Shown piece by piece: positions 39,001 to 53,900 of a stretch of 64,000 nucleotides of DNA. The notes under the pieces are model-generated. The model was given only the letters and a program-made list of their open reading frames with translations. It made no database searches and was not told where the DNA came from. The translations under genes and the position numbers were made by a program. Position 1 is the first letter of the stretch. The number at the start of each line of letters is the position of its first letter. Source of the stretch: Sympetrum striolatum (lineage: Eukaryota > Arthropoda > Insecta > Odonata > Libellulidae); the NCBI GenBank assembly GCA_947579665.1, contig OX388352.1, positions 35,396,216 through 35,460,215 on the forward strand, written 5' to 3'.

Positions 39001-42000
39001 ATATATTCGATTTGGACCTCAAGATTTTGGCGTTGGAATGCAGATGTTGATATAAAGAGAAACTAAAGTTTGTAAGTGGAAATTCTACTTGCTGTTCGAG
39101 TAAGCGAAATTATTTTTGAGAACTATAATTTTCCAAAATGAATGATTTGCCATTTCAATGTTAGGTTTATTTTAAATCTTTAAATATCCAGGTAGTAATT
39201 TACGAAGCTTCTAAGGAATAGCACTGCTTATATACTACACATAAAAGTCCAGGAGAGAATATCATTTATTTATTATTTGTAAGTAATTAATTTACATACA
39301 ATAAACGAACGATAGTCGAAAAAATCAGTGACGATAAAATATCTCGTAAATAACAAAGCAAAAACATATGAGAGAAAAAGCAGTCTTTTTCTTACTATAA
39401 TATACATTTCCTTAAGAACCTTACCTAAAATTTTAAATAAATAATATTGGAGATTGAGATCCACCAGATGCAAACCAATGCCATATAGTAACCCTTAAAT
39501 CCACAGAGATTTACAACAAATAAAATTGTACGAAAGATAACGTCAGATACAAAGCAGTGATCTCACTACTAAGTAATTAATGTTTACAATTGATCAAAGA
39601 TTACTCAACCATAGAATATATAGTTATAATGATAAATTAAAAATAAAAAGCAGAGCTCACTCCAACAAAATAAGTATGAATAAAGATAGTATCAATTGGA
39701 TACTACTTCCAACATCTTGAATTTTTTAATACTAAAATATACCAGTATTACATGCATTCATATATCGTGTGCGGATAGGGAAAAAATACTAAAACAGGAA
39801 AAATCAGAACTAACAATTCAATAATAAATTGTATCCCTTAATAATACATTCAAGTGTTCATTCACATAAAATAGCTTTGCACTTCTTGAAAAATAATTCC
39901 TTGATACCACATTACTTAAGACCACAGGGAGTCAAGTAACTTAATAATAAATTAAACATATTTATAAATAACTTAGTTTCAACACAGCATCGACTACATT
40001 AATTGTAATTTTGGCATCCCTAATTTGCTTCACACATACGAGATATAAATGGACGTATACAATAGAAAAAAAATCAATTCCTTAGAGATAACGTAGGAAT
40101 ATTCACCTTATTATTGTTATCAATCAGTCAGTAAACCAGTATTAAACACCCTCCACAGAAATGTCTTATTCTGACAGATATTTCTTATCCTAAAATATCA
40201 TCATACCAATTATAGACTAGCCATATGATTTTTTCACTTCACTCAAATAGGCGTAAGAACGCATAATATACCACGAACTCCTTTAATTTAACAAGTGAAA
40301 TGATTTTACTTTTTCCATGATTTATACCCAATCAACGTTTGGATTATTCCCGCCATTATTGGGCTGACGGAAACGATTTCAAACCGCTGGGATGCGCGGT
40401 TGGTTGGTATGGTAACGCGGCCACATCAAAGAGCTCGAATAGGGGAACGCTGAGCTTTCGATTAAGTTACAATATCTTGCGAAGGAGAGATTATGATGAT
40501 GGATAGCAGCTGTGGTGTACGCATGACAACGCGCAGGTCCACATGAGAGAAGTACTTCCGGAAGAAACCCCATCAAAGAGGATATGAAGATTAAACAGAA
40601 AATTTGTGAGAGGTATTTGAATCTCTCGTACATCATACATCTCGTAATCACATGTTGTACGCTCCGGCTTTAGTCCTGGCCTGCGATACCAACACACCGA
40701 TTTCAAGCACACCCATTATGAAAGTATTACTCACACTATTCACACAGGCTAGTTTAAGACTACATTACTTTGACAGCGCAGCTCAAAAATAGTACTATCT
40801 CGCTGCAACCATTATCGTAGTTTTTCACAAAAATTAAAAAACTTCGCTCGAAAATTCGCTCTAAATCCTAAACCGTGGAAGGCTATGGAAAAAGCAGCAT
40901 CCGCCCCGCTACCAGGTAAACCGTTATGAAGCAATTGTCTGTGAGAATAACTGTCCATGAAATAGCGGTTTTGCTAAAAGCGAAATTTCTCCGCTTGAGA
41001 GTGCGCTGTTTGCCTCCAAATCCTAATTCCCTTTAGTTCACTTTCGTTAGCCATGATTGGCTTTTGATAATTTTGATGATTTTGTAAACATGGACATTTT
41101 TTTATGCAGTCTTTATGTTCAAAAAAGTACAATTGCATCGTATCAGTCTTTAATTTTGTATTTCCAGAAATGAGCTGATCAATTGACCGTTTCGTAAAGT
41201 TTACTTTTTTTGTGAACTTTCGTGTGCAAAAATTTCATTTTATTTTCTTCCATGCAATTAGCAACCTACGTTTAGGTGTTTCGGTTTTTGATAAACAGTA
41301 GAAGTCTCATACATACAAAAGTAAAACCATCCTGGAAATACTTCCCATTTAAATAATTCCCTTACCAAATAGTTTCCATATTATTGCAAGTAAACGTCAT
41401 GACTAAAATTTTAATTCGTGATTAATAAATGATTCGGTGATATGAAAAATGGTATAATTAGCCTAAAAGAAAGAAATGAAATGAATGAGGAAAAGCAATG
41501 AAGACAATAGCCCATTCTTGAAGGGTGAGTTAGGAATATTTTGACAAGGAATCCATTTAGGTCATAAAAAAGTATGAGACTATCGCATGGTCCCTCTTCC
41601 GAGGTAGAGCTCGGATGAATTACATATAAAATTCCTTTGGGATGATTACCAATGACAATTTCACCCTTTTATGCAAGCATGACGCCCTTCCAATCGAAAA
41701 CTATTCAGAAAGCAATTTCCATCCCTCCTGATTGAAAATTCTATCAAGTTCCCATTGATCCGTAACAACCCTACCTTCTCCAACCTTTGTTATGGGCACT
41801 ACGTTTAGCATTCACATATCGCATAAAATGCTTCAATTGGTTTTATAGTTCCCCAAGCATAAGTCATTTACCATGGGCTCAGGTACATACGTTTTTATTA
41901 ACTACATCACTTCGATCATTTCCTCGATATAAAAATATTAAAATCGGACTGTTCCAGCGAAATTTTCAAAATTCAATTTAAAACACCTCGTATTCGAAAA

Positions 42001-43899
42001 AAAATGAGGCAAAAACGGATTGCGTACGCAAATACGCATCGCTACGATTGAGTACACATGATACAAGTTTAAATTAATAACCAGAGAGGACGGGATGAAA
42101 ACTCAATCTGTATTTAATGGACTTCACGGCAATTGAAAAAAAGCTTGTATGATGTTGTTTTCGCGAAACCTTCATCAAACGTGATTTGAAACCTGGAGTT
42201 AATCATTATATTCCACTCTAAAACAATTGCTATCAAAGTTTAGCTCCGTTGCCTCTCGTTATCCAACATTTTTGATCTTTTTGTCATAACCTCTCTTCGA
42301 CAAGATGAAACATTTCACAACCTTATTTTGGGCTTACGCCTGACGTAATCTCTTTCTTAGATAATGGGGGAAGGTTAACAAAATTACGTTTATCGGCGGT
42401 ATAATTCATGGAAAAGGTATACACAGGCTGCCTGCTTAAAGGAAGGACAGATATCCTGCATATGTCACAGGAGGGACATATTTGACCAAATGTTAACCAA
42501 AATACATAAAAGAGTTGCAGTTTTTTGGCAAACTTCCATATGTTTACCAAACAAGATGTAATTCGGAGGAAAAAGTAATGGTTTTTCGTCTATATACTGC
42601 CAGAGGAGGCACAAAAATCTATCCATTATTTTATTACCAAATTCAAGACTCAAAACTAACTAGGACCAATACCATACATATAATTAAAATTTACAACTAG
42701 TATTTGGCATTGATTGAATTTTCCTATACGATGAACTTGTGGTGCTGATGTTATCAGGGAAATAATACCATAGAAGTTGGGGGTTATCTTACTAAAAGAG
42801 GAACTATCGATTGCACCATATCAAGAACGATTTATTTTACAACTCTATTCAATGTAGAAAATGTTGAGAGTTGCACATTTATTATTGTGAGTATATTTTA
42901 AAACCAAACTCTTCCAGTTATTCTCACACAATAATTAACTAACTCCTACGACACAGGTAGTAATCATAAGAATATTATTGGTACTGAAACTCATGTCATT
43001 TTAACTCCTCATTCATTAATTATTCGAGTTTATCGTAAAGAATATTCATCTGTTCGATATCTCAAATCTCTGATTTTAAAACAGGATGAATATTATATTG
43101 GCAATAAAATCATAAAGTACAAGATGAAAAGCGAAATCTCTGCAAAAGCTTTCCTAATAAATATCAGTTTAATTTTTTTAAATTTCAGTGAATATATTAG
43201 GTAATTTTCTAATTAGAACAAATTTAGAGTCTACCTATCCTAAAGATCTCATATTTACATCGTATTCTTCCATTAAAATGAATAAAATCAAAAAAATTGA
43301 TCCCTTAAACCCAATGTAAATGCATCTTGGGTATATCACGGAGAAAATTTCGATGGAAACAAATCTATTTCCTACAGCACACATTGCAATTCTACAAGAT
43401 GATGTATGTGCGAGCTCCATTAGCGCTAATTTAAGGACTAAGTTAGTTCTTTTTAATATTCTTCACACTATAGAGGGGAAGGTTTCTTAAAGCTAAACTA
43501 TATTACACTAACAGCACAAAGAGACCTATATTTTGTATTGAACTGCACACTTATTCCTTACCTGTTAACAATTATCCCTGTACAGTGGAATTTCACCTAA
43601 AGTTTTTCGCATCACAACTACCTTGCCTTTATTTTGAGAAAATTTCAGACAATTTCGTGTAAAAGAACTTCTAGTAATTGGAAAACTATTTTTCGAGTGC
43701 CGTAATCACCCTAATCTAATATGCTATACTATATCACTACTTCTATGACGCGGCTCTAGCGGCTTTGTATTCGCTGGATTTTGAATGATAAGACATCGCC
43801 CAAGAACGTGAGATCTATACATTTATGCAATTTTCATTCCACTTGAGCGAGTTAGTGAGTATCTACATCTGAAAAGTAAAGGAAATTCCGCTCACCGAC
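36040..43899. other. upstream region of MDM1, no gene recognised
   Basis: The missing first MDM1 exon was sought here as an E-Y-x4-aromatic-x-W pattern on the minus strand and not found. Open frames such as 37377-37670 and 40379-40712 are unrecognised and lack clear splice context. Confidence 0.4.
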
Positions 43900-43949
43900 G
43901 GTGTAGCTGAAAGTTCACCTTCGAGATCAGACACGGGTACAAGTGCTGC

Positions 43950-44700
43950 TATTTTCTCTCCGAGTCAATCGTGACTTCATAACATAATAGCGGAACGGAC
44001 GTCCGGCACCGCGAAAGGTCATCCGAGAGTGGAGGCGACCATTTCGTCATCCGCTACCATTTTTTACCCTGGCGGTGCCCTACGAGAACTACGACGCTAA
44101 AAAGATGAGTTTACGAAACTTTCCAAGAGCCGTCGCACTGGAATTTTACGACGATAACTACTTCGCGAAAAAATCCGGAAACAGCCATCGACCTGCGCAG
44201 GAAATCGCGAAGGTGGGGCAGAACTTCCGAGGGTTCTCCGCCGGCAGTTCTGCAAAACGCTAACTACATCGAAGGGGAGTGCCGCTCGTGACGCAACCAC
44301 TCCCTTCGGTCTATCAATCGTGCTATCTCGCTGCTTGTGCGGCTGTTCCTAAAGCCGCAGAAGGTGTCTCGACCGATTTCGTACTTACGTGCGTCGGGAC
44401 AGTACGCTTCCTCCGGTGGCCAACCTGACCACCGTTCGTCTTCACGGCGCTCGTCGCTTCACCTGTGATATCTACCCATGCCGCTACGCATTCGAGGAGG
44501 AAAGAGAGGAGAGATTGTCTTTTGGTAAGAGGGAAGACAAAGAGATAGAGAGAAGAGGGAAATGAGAGGGAAGCAGTAGGTGCATCACCCGAGCTACTCG
44601 ACCCTATCGCGGTGGAGGAGGAACCCGAAGGCTGCGCCCATGCCTTGTTCGCCCGCTGATGGCAATTTAGTCTATCCGGAGTCGCGTGATGTTACGTCAT
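43950..44700. promoter_or_regulatory. CpG-rich patch, possible promoter or first exon
   Basis: Locally GC- and CpG-rich against AT-rich flanks. On the minus strand a strong donor (GACGCAC|GTAAGT, exon edge at 44392) ends a frame with no stop back to about 44700, but that frame lacks an ATG, so it could be a 5' UTR exon. On the plus strand a 62-codon frame (44075-44263) ends in TAA. Nothing in either matches a family I know. It could be the start of MDM1, whose direction fits. Confidence 0.25.
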
Positions 44701-44779
44701 TCCGCGTTATAATGGGAGATATGTGGGGAAATCCTTCTTTGCTCTCTAACTGGTCCATTTACTATTTCCCCCTTTTTCA

Positions 44780-45521
44780 TCCTTTTTTGTATTACTTTGT
44801 ATTGATATGGTTTATTAAAATGTGAACAGACTCAGCACGACTCTAACGCAACGAAAATCGGTCTAAGATATCTAATTCGGATAAATTTTAATGTTTTCAG
44901 AGAATTTAATTTCAAATATAAAATATATAAAAACTTTTTTATCATAAATTAATGACTCATTTTGCTTTTGTCTGCTTTTTTTCTTATTTAAAGTTACCTG
45001 AATGTTACATGTTATATGCAATCTTGAATGTTATATGCTGTACTGTATCCATAATTTTTTTATAAAATGTATTTATTTGTCTCATATTGTACCTAATGGA
45101 TGTAATCCATAAACTTTTTCTTTTTCTTTTTTGTTTGTTTTATGTTATTATGTATATTGATGTCGTTTATTTAAATTTGAACTGACTATTCCAATGTATG
45201 TATCGCATGCAAGCACTTACTTGTGGTGTATTTCTATATTTTGTCATGTTCCTTTTTTCATGTTTTATTTATTACTATCGGTAGATTTGAGTAGGTTTTT
45301 CACACTCCCCTTCTTTGTGGGTGTGTTCCTGAGTTGAATAACATTTTTTCCTAAGAATTTCTATTTTACATCCACAACTCTTTTAATTTTTTTCTCATAC
45401 TATTCTCTCTAATTGAATCATTCTATAATTAATGACGAAAGGTTGGATGGAAGAATAGACTTTTAGTCTCAATCTCGCCCTAATAATGACGATTATTATT
45501 ATTATTATTATTATTATTATA
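44780..45521 (+). mobile_element. LINE-like 3' end with (ATT)n tail
   Basis: A pyrimidine-rich non-coding stretch with an internal imperfect repeat (about 44787-44830 and 45139-45187, each with a TTGATxTxGTTTATT core and a GAACxGACT end). It ends AGTCTCAATCTCGCCCTAAT and then an (ATT)n run at 45490-45520. Insect LINE 3' UTRs often end in this style with a simple repeat tail. No ORF remains, so the assignment is tentative. Confidence 0.35.
45490..45521. repeat. (ATT)n microsatellite
   Basis: About ten ATT units, read directly. Probably the simple-repeat tail of the preceding LINE-like sequence. A shorter (AAT)n run is at about 59072-59091. Confidence 0.9.
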
Positions 45522-48500
45522 ACGTACGGTAATTTGCCTTAATCGTCGGCAAATTTTTCGTCAATAAATGCTCAATTATTTCTAGCTTATAACTAATCAC
45601 AGAGGTAATATACATAAGGCCATTCGCTAAAAAAATCACATTTTCCTAGAGAAATATCAAGGGAAGGTAGCTTTCTGTAACCGTCAGCTAAAAGCACAGT
45701 CAATGCCGTTTAGTAACCCAAGACATGTAAAACCCATTCTAATCGTAGAGCTGCTTCTGTATCGATCAAATTGCTTTAGTTTCGCGACGAGAATATTTCC
45801 TTTTTATTTGGTAATGGTAATGGTAATACTTAACACCGAAATTTTAATAAATGTGGAAAAATGAATCCTACTGCAAATAAACTAAAATAGAATGTTCCCT
45901 CACGGTTACACTTGACGAATGGGGCTGAAAAATCAAACGTCTGGGTTTGTTTACAGAAGTGCCGGGAGGGCAGCTTTGAACGTTGGAAATGCCGTAGGGT
46001 CCCTAACTCAATAACCTATACAATGTTTGGCCGTTCGCATTCAGGCGGATAGCAAATCCCTAGGTATATCCCTAAAAGACTTCTGCAGCAACTCTAATAT
46101 CCTTTAGAGCCCTAGCAGATAGATGTACACATAATGCCTGTTTTTTCGCTATTTATCTTCCTCATTTTTCTAGAAAAAGTCAGTCTACTCGCGAATTGTG
46201 TTGTTCCGATCCCTCAGAGAGCTTTTACAGATGAAGCCGAGATCTATATACTCGTATATATCTCTGATGGAATGGATCGTGCCTTTCTTCCTTTACCCTC
46301 AAACAAATGCAATTGTATGCACTTCTTCTAATCGAAAAAATACCCTTAATATTGAGTAACAAATTTTCCTTCCTATATATTCTACGCAAGATATTTTCTA
46401 TGACTCTGAAGGGTCCTCTATTTTACCTATTATAAGTACGTGGAACACGTTACGGAGTTTTTCAAACGCTTTTGAGCCTCTGTAATAAAAAATGCGAGTG
46501 GAGACGATGTTTTTCGTACAATTTCGCGGATGTAGACATCTTAAGAAATATGATAGTACGGAAGGAGATTCAGTCTCAAATAGAAACAGTTTCTATATCT
46601 GTAAAAACATCCGAAAATTAAGAAAATAAAAATAAAGTAGAAAAAATTATACCATGGCTAACATTCCTCTAATCAATTCACTATCAGAGGCAAGGAGTTA
46701 GCTATTAATGCTGATGGAAATTGCCAATCTTGGATCATCAATTTTCATGAAAGAGTGAGAAGAGCTCAAGGCTTGTGTTTTCGCCGAGGATTGTCATTTC
46801 CGATGCAAATCCTTCGATGATAGTCTCTCTCAGCAAATCTCTACACTCTCTGATAAATCGAACTGAATAAACTAACATAGAAATTGAAGAATGTAATTCA
46901 TAAGGCATTTATCACTTATGATCTCTTAATGACATTCATGCCTCTGACTTTAACGAAAATTAAATAAGCTATTCCGGTTCTCTGATATCATCATCATCGG
47001 ACATATTTTCAGTGTATTTCCCTTGTCGGACTTAAATGAAGAAAACTGATCTCAATACCGCTAATAAAATCTTCTTCGCCTCTTAAAATTCTACTGTATT
47101 TACTATTCATGTACTTATATCTATCGTGCCTTTAAGACAAATGTTTGGAAATTCATTTAAAAAATGAAGTGGAAGAAAAGCTTTCTATCTGCAGGTGCAA
47201 TTCATACTAATGAATCTTTATTCCGTTTAGATTTTTAAATAGATAATTGGAAAGAGTATAAGGTAGGATGAAGTTTACTAAACTGCCCACAGTCAAATTT
47301 CTATCTTGAGTGCATCTTAAAGGGAGGTAAGTACTCGAGTTTCCAAAATAAGAAAGGCAACAAACATTTTCGCTATTATTAATGGATAAGTACACGTTCA
47401 GGATAGGATTAAAGCGGAATCATTCCACGAATATTATAAACAGTAAAACTGCACGTTTATGAATGAATTATTGCATTTAAAAAAATCATAAACGCACACC
47501 GGAATGAGGCGAAGGTGGATGAAAAAATGGAAGCAGACGAATTAAGACATTCGGCTGAATTAAAAGTCGAGGTGTCAATTGTAATGAGTTGGTTATGTTT
47601 GTGATGGAAATATAATTTTTAAATTAAAGTGGTAAAATAAAAACATTCGACCATTTCAGATCCTGAAAACCCGATGACCTTATGGCCATCGGTTAAAATA
47701 CTTGAATTTAGCTGTCTCTCAAAAGATCGTGTCAAAAACTTCATTTTATCATCACATTTATATCTTATGCAATTTTTAAAGCTTATTTAAGGGGGTTATT
47801 CTGCAATCCAGTACGCTATTTGAAGAAGACATGTGGCCCTCCAAGATATTTCTGTCTCAAAGAATACCGCATGAAAGAAATTGCGCGAAACCACGAATTG
47901 CTGTAGGAAAACGCGCGCTCAGAAAAGCAAAAGTTTTTATTAAAACAGGTAAAATTATAAGATAAAAGTAGATCAGATTATACTATGCTGATAAGGTAAT
48001 GAGTTTCTTTGAACTTATAATATTGAAAAAATATTCCAATTTCACGTTTACTATTTCGAAGCAACATGCAAACACTGAAAATCAGTTTTGTCTTTGATTC
48101 CATTTAAAGCAAGTAAGAGATTGTTTACCTCAAATGTTCCCTAGTTTTGAGATTGCCTGCTCTCTTGAATTCAAAAACTCATTTTCTATCGTGACATGAG
48201 CATTCTCGGATGCCTAAAACTTTCCGCAACCTCTAATTTCTTAAGTAGTGGCAGAAAGAGATGACAAATAAAGAATAGGAAAAAGTAATTTATAAAAAAA
48301 TATAAAAAACGTTTAAAATTTCTCACAATTGATTACCTGATTTTTTGACAGCAATTATTTTAACTAGCTAACATTTTTGAGTCAACTGAATTCATTGTCA
48401 ACGTATTTATGAACGCAAATGCGAAATAAAAGACTTATTATTAATTCAACAATGCGAAAATGAAATAGCCTTTCATTCATAGAAAGCACATACTTAAGAT

Positions 48501-50159
48501 TAGAGAGGAGTAAAATCATGTTTTGAGAATTTAAAGAACTTGAAACCACAAAGAACGAATGTTTTTCTTTGAATTGGATCAATGTCGGTATAAAAGATTT
48601 TGTCACAGCATTGCTAATTATATCACCGAAGAACTTAGTACCATACTCTTAGGCTATTTTAAATATCAATTTGCGTTGAATTAATCGTTTCATTTCTGGT
48701 TTATCTGCGCAAACCTAATCATTAATTTGGTTTGCCGAGTGAGTTCTTACTACTTGAATATGTTGAAAGAAAATGTTTTCATTAAATTTACATCTCATAA
48801 TTGTAAGATCCCTTCGAATTCAAAACTACTTTTAAGGGAAAGTTGTTTAGCATAGATGCAAAGGGGACCCTAAATATAACAAAACCTCTTTTTCAAATCT
48901 TCAAAATATTTCCTTGATAAAATATCTTTGATTCAGCCCTAAGATATCCAATAATGACATTTTCTTGGCTATATATAGGGGAATGCAAATAATGAATGCT
49001 CAATACCATCATCGCTCATGAATAAGGAGACCATATACCCCGTTTTACAACCTTCTGTCTCTTGGTTATCATGATAAAGTTGCATCTAGTTCCGTTTTTA
49101 AACTCACAAACTCAGATAATCGAACTTAAGAAATTTTTGAATAACGTCATATTTTGAGCACTTTTAGTTCGAGACATCTCTGGCAGGTTGCCACAGAGCA
49201 GAAAGGAAAAGATTCACACCACTGAAATTCTTTTCAGCATTTAATAAGGTAGACTAAGTTATTACTAGTGATGCCTTTGTTACGTGGATATTGTACAGCG
49301 ATCGAGTCAAAGCATGGGGGTCAATGTTATTACAAATTTCTCTGATGTGAGAAAAAATAAAAATAACAAAAAAGCTCTATCAGATGTCTAGGTCTAAATG
49401 TTTCAATTCTTTTACAGTAAACCGTACAGTATGTTTTTGAAAGAAAGATTTTTCTCTGAAATACGGTCTTTACTCTGTTCCTCCGAGCAAAATTTTAATA
49501 TTTCTGCAGTAAAATATAACGAAAGTAATCACGTTAGAGATGAGAATATGATACATGTAAAATGAAATTTTCTGACGAAGGTTAATTTACGTAATACAAT
49601 GGAACTTGGATGATTCTATCTTCTATAATTCGAACTTTTTCCTTGGTCCGTATCATTTTTTGTCCAAAATAATGGTAAAAATTCATGCGAAATTCGGATT
49701 CCGTTTAGTTTAATTTTAACTTTTAACGACAAACATAAGATGAAATAATTTCCCAACACAAACTTCACAAATTTCCAGGAGACATTAAAATGCGGTCTTT
49801 GTCCCAAACTCTTATTCCTAAGTCCCTTACATTAACCGATCCTGGCTAAAAGCAAGTACATCCTGTTCATAATTTGTACATTTTGTGTACTTGATCATAC
49901 TTCAGCTTTTGGGACGCATTAATGAAATAAGAAATCATGGTCCTTCAATCGGTACATCGCTTTTTAATTATTTACGATTGGTTCATAATCAATAAAAAAC
50001 AAAGAAAACAAGATGTGTACTTATAATTTTAAAATAAATATGTGTTTGACATAGACATAATGAAGAGTTCAACCCTTAGCAAGAAATTTCTTTTATTCTT
50101 ACTTATTGGGAAATTAGAAACGTTTTACCGGTTCCCTTCACGTTCTAACTATCCTAGTT
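45522..50159. other. no gene recognised
   Basis: AT-rich sequence with only short, unrecognised open frames on both strands and no clear repeat family members. Confidence 0.4.
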
Positions 50160-50900
50160 CCACCGCATAGAAAAAGATGAAGCAACAATTGACGAGAGAA
50201 GGACGATTTAAGCAATGGAAACGTCAGTCGAAAAAGAGAAGGAGGACTTTATCTCTCCTGGTCCCGTTTTGAAGGTGGAAACCGTCCCGTTAGCTACTTG
50301 TCGGGATACGGTCAGTCTCTCTCAAGTGATTAGCGTGTACAAGAAAACTTTAGTCACAGCGCAGTAAAACCTATCTGCATCCCAGAAGTTGGGCAAGCGT
50401 GAAGGTAAGTTTGAATTTCCAATTACTTCAATGCGTGAGTTGTGTCACCGTGATATTTCGAGCATCATAACGTAATGGAAGAATTGCCTCTTCTCAATTA
50501 TGAGAGTGCGAGGGGAGAATTTCCCGTGGGAGCTCGTATTTCACTTCCAGGCTTGAGTGGGTGACGTCACGAGATTTGTTCCGCCTCTGAAAACGTGGCA
50601 AACTAGGACGATGTATGCATCCAAGTGGATCCGCCACACCAGATGGTACATGCCTGCGTCAAAGAGTTTCTGTAAACAGTGGACCGGAATCCTCGATAGC
50701 TACTCTACGCTTGCATTGTAAGATAACAGCCTCTCCCTGCAGGAATATCTCTAATTAGAGTCTGCAAGGAGCGCTCGGGGTACCCTTGTTGTCCGCAGAG
50801 TATTGTGTGCGTAAGCATGCAGTCGTACAAAAGATCCGACTCTTTTCAAGGGCGTGGAGTTAAACTAGAACCGTGGAAGATATGAGCTGATTAGCGAGTG
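50160..50900 (+). promoter_or_regulatory. CpG-rich patch with small ORF, donor site and a full CRE
   Basis: A 50-codon plus-strand ORF (50215-50367, starting METSVEKEKEDF) is followed by a strong donor GTGAAG|GTAAGT at 50404. 160 bp further is the palindrome TGACGTCA (50562-50569), the full cAMP-response-element consensus. Composition is richer in GC than its surroundings. Whether this is a first exon and promoter of a gene running right, or chance, cannot be told. The peptide is not recognised. Confidence 0.2.
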
Positions 50901-53900
50901 AATGCTTCCTCAGTCGTGGGAAAGAAATTCCTTGATTAATCGTATCAGCGTGGCATGATCGTAAATAATTCACATCCAACTGAATACTAAAATGACATTT
51001 TGACTCAATACTGCTATATACAAGTAAGACTTAAATTAGAGCTGGGGAGCTTTCGACCTATCCTGGCGTTATCCAACTATTTATTCACTCCTCTGGAAAA
51101 ATCGGTCAATTAAATTATTTTCGCTTTAATCTTATTATGAGGCTATTTGTTAGCGGGGTATTTGAGTATCGGCAACATGTAGATCGAGTGCTGGCTGATG
51201 GTTATACATACTGCCTTCCCATGAACAATCACCAAATTTAAAAAGGTTGGAAATTCTGACTCCTGTACTTTAATTTCCTATCCATAATCATTTATCTAAT
51301 TTGTGCACTGAATTTTCGAAAAACAATTTGGGTTGGTATGCCTGTTTTGGGTTCAATATTGATTCTGTACATTCAGATTCTTTTAGAGGGGGAAATTTAA
51401 AGGAGTACCTTTTGAATTGTATCAGATTGGAAAAATCGCTTTAACCTCGGCAAAAAACATTCCGGGGATACTTTGCTGAAACATCAAAACAAGACTAAAC
51501 AGCATCATTTGCTCAAACATCAGCAAGATCATTTTGATAATAAAAATTAAAACATAACACGATAGCAAATATATTCCAGTCTCAAATTATTATCCAAGAA
51601 ACTCGGTAATTTTAAAATTAAACCTACTCTACTATACAAAGCCTAAGGTTTAGTCGTAATTCTTACAATTCAATAGTTTTACAGTCGCGAGAGATAGGTA
51701 CTGTTTTAATAAATGGAAGGAAAGAAATTTCAGACCTATAGTAATGCCCAAAATGAGCACGTCGAAACCACTCAGCCGCATCATAAACAAAAGCGACTCC
51801 ACAGACTTGGAATTTTCCGTTTCCCTCATCCGAAACTCTATTTTCGCCTTTAAAATTTCAGTTTCATTTCGAAACTTGCATGCTTCTCAGTTTGGAGACG
51901 TCCATCAAAAGCCATTACAGGCACCGAAACCACGATCGATCAATTATTTCCAAAACTTAAATGCCTACCAAACTAACACTACAAGAGGGTGAAAGACTGA
52001 CAAGCTAACGTCTTACATACCAAAAATTGTCTGAATTTGAGGAAGGCAGGAAATATTTCAACTATGTAATTCCCGAACTGAAGTGGAATTATTCCTCTCT
52101 CAAATAAACGATAAAAAGTTCTCTAAATGATACATGGAAGCGGAAAATTAAGAATAAAATTTGTTTGTTCTAAAGATATTTTTCAAGAAGAGTCAGCCCA
52201 CTTACATAATGTAGAAATTTATCAAAATCTGCGTCAAATCCCTTTCTTCGAATTATAAAAGGGATTAAGAGCAAGATTTCCCAAGGGGAGCAGGATATTT
52301 AATGGTAGAGAAAGAGATGAAAAAATTGTTGGTTTCCTCGAGATTTAAATCTATGTTAGTATTTTAATACACTCTTCCCTATAGCATAAAATAACTTCCC
52401 CGAAATTCCTGGAGCAAATGTAAGAGTCTTTCGAATAACATCATTGAATTACTGTCAGGATGCGAGCCTAATCATCTGGGCTTTCTTTCTTGGAGCGTAC
52501 TTATAAAAAACTTCTTCGCGAAACCCTTCGGTCCACAAAGAGCATCACAAGCATTAATAATAAATCCATTTGAAGAGCGAAGTTTTTTTTTAATAATCTG
52601 ATAGGTGAATTATATATAATCATCGCATTTAACAAAAATTTAAACGATTTTTTATGATAAATAGAGCTTTTCCTCCCAATATTATTTGGTTTAAAATCGA
52701 CGTATTAATTATTGTGATTAAAAGTCATTACATTTCTTCATACACGGGAAGTGCCATAACGGTATAGAATTAATCATACTTTTTATCAGGTCGTAGAAAT
52801 AAGTTTCATAGTCATTTCTACGTGATATCTCAGAAAGCCGATTATTATTTATCAATCTATAATCATAGCTCATTACTAATTGAACTTCTCTTCGATTAAT
52901 TGAAGTTTCTCTTCAACATTCGTTTAATATCATGCAGACATAGAACTTAGTTGAATTATGCAAATTAACGGATACATATCATCAGACATTGATGTAGCTA
53001 ATGAATAATTTAAAGAATTAATAATTATAATTAATAAATCGCACGGTTTAAACATGTAGTTTTATGGATAAATGCTTAAGTAAATGCTTACAAACACATT
53101 GATGATTGAAACAAAAGGAACACATTATTATTAATCATTAAAGATTCTATTATTAGATCAGTTATTCTATATCAATTTCTCACAATGATCATATACGCAA
53201 ATCGCTGCTTTCTCTAATATTTCTCACATAAATAATGATACACAATACTCGCGAGAAATTAAGGAAAACATACAACAGATCCACGTTGGTTGAAAATTGG
53301 AAATGGGATGGCGAGGGAATGGGATCTTTTAAAACCTACATCAAGCACTTCACCTCATCTTATTTGGGGACTTTGCCTCCGTGACAATTTGAAAGACTTC
53401 ATACGCGCCCAAATTTCATGGCGCAATATTACTCCGTTGTGATGCAACTGATTTTTGGTATAAATGGCGATGCCCGAATTCTGGCTTGCATTCCTTCGTG
53501 GGATCGCATTATCGCGAAAACGCCCGGGGAAACATATGGATGAGATGCCGAGAATAGAGGAGAGGTAAACACGCTAAAAGCTGCCGAAATTTTCGCATCT
53601 CCACTCTAAACAGCAGTCTAATAACCGCCATTACCATCGCCGTCCCATTTCCTCGTGAATATAAAGTTGAATTGAGCTTGCCACTTCATCTGCAGAAACA
53701 TACGACTGCAGTATAATTATATTATATTATTTAAATTAATTATTTGAAAGTAATGGCTAACTCCCTAATTAGGATGAATCTTCGCAATGTGGAAAAGACA
53801 GTTTTTACATACATTTCTTGCAGTATCAGTGTGATCGATTACGATTCCTTCCTTCGGTGACTAAATTCTCATATTTTAATGGGAGTGAAATTTCATTCAT

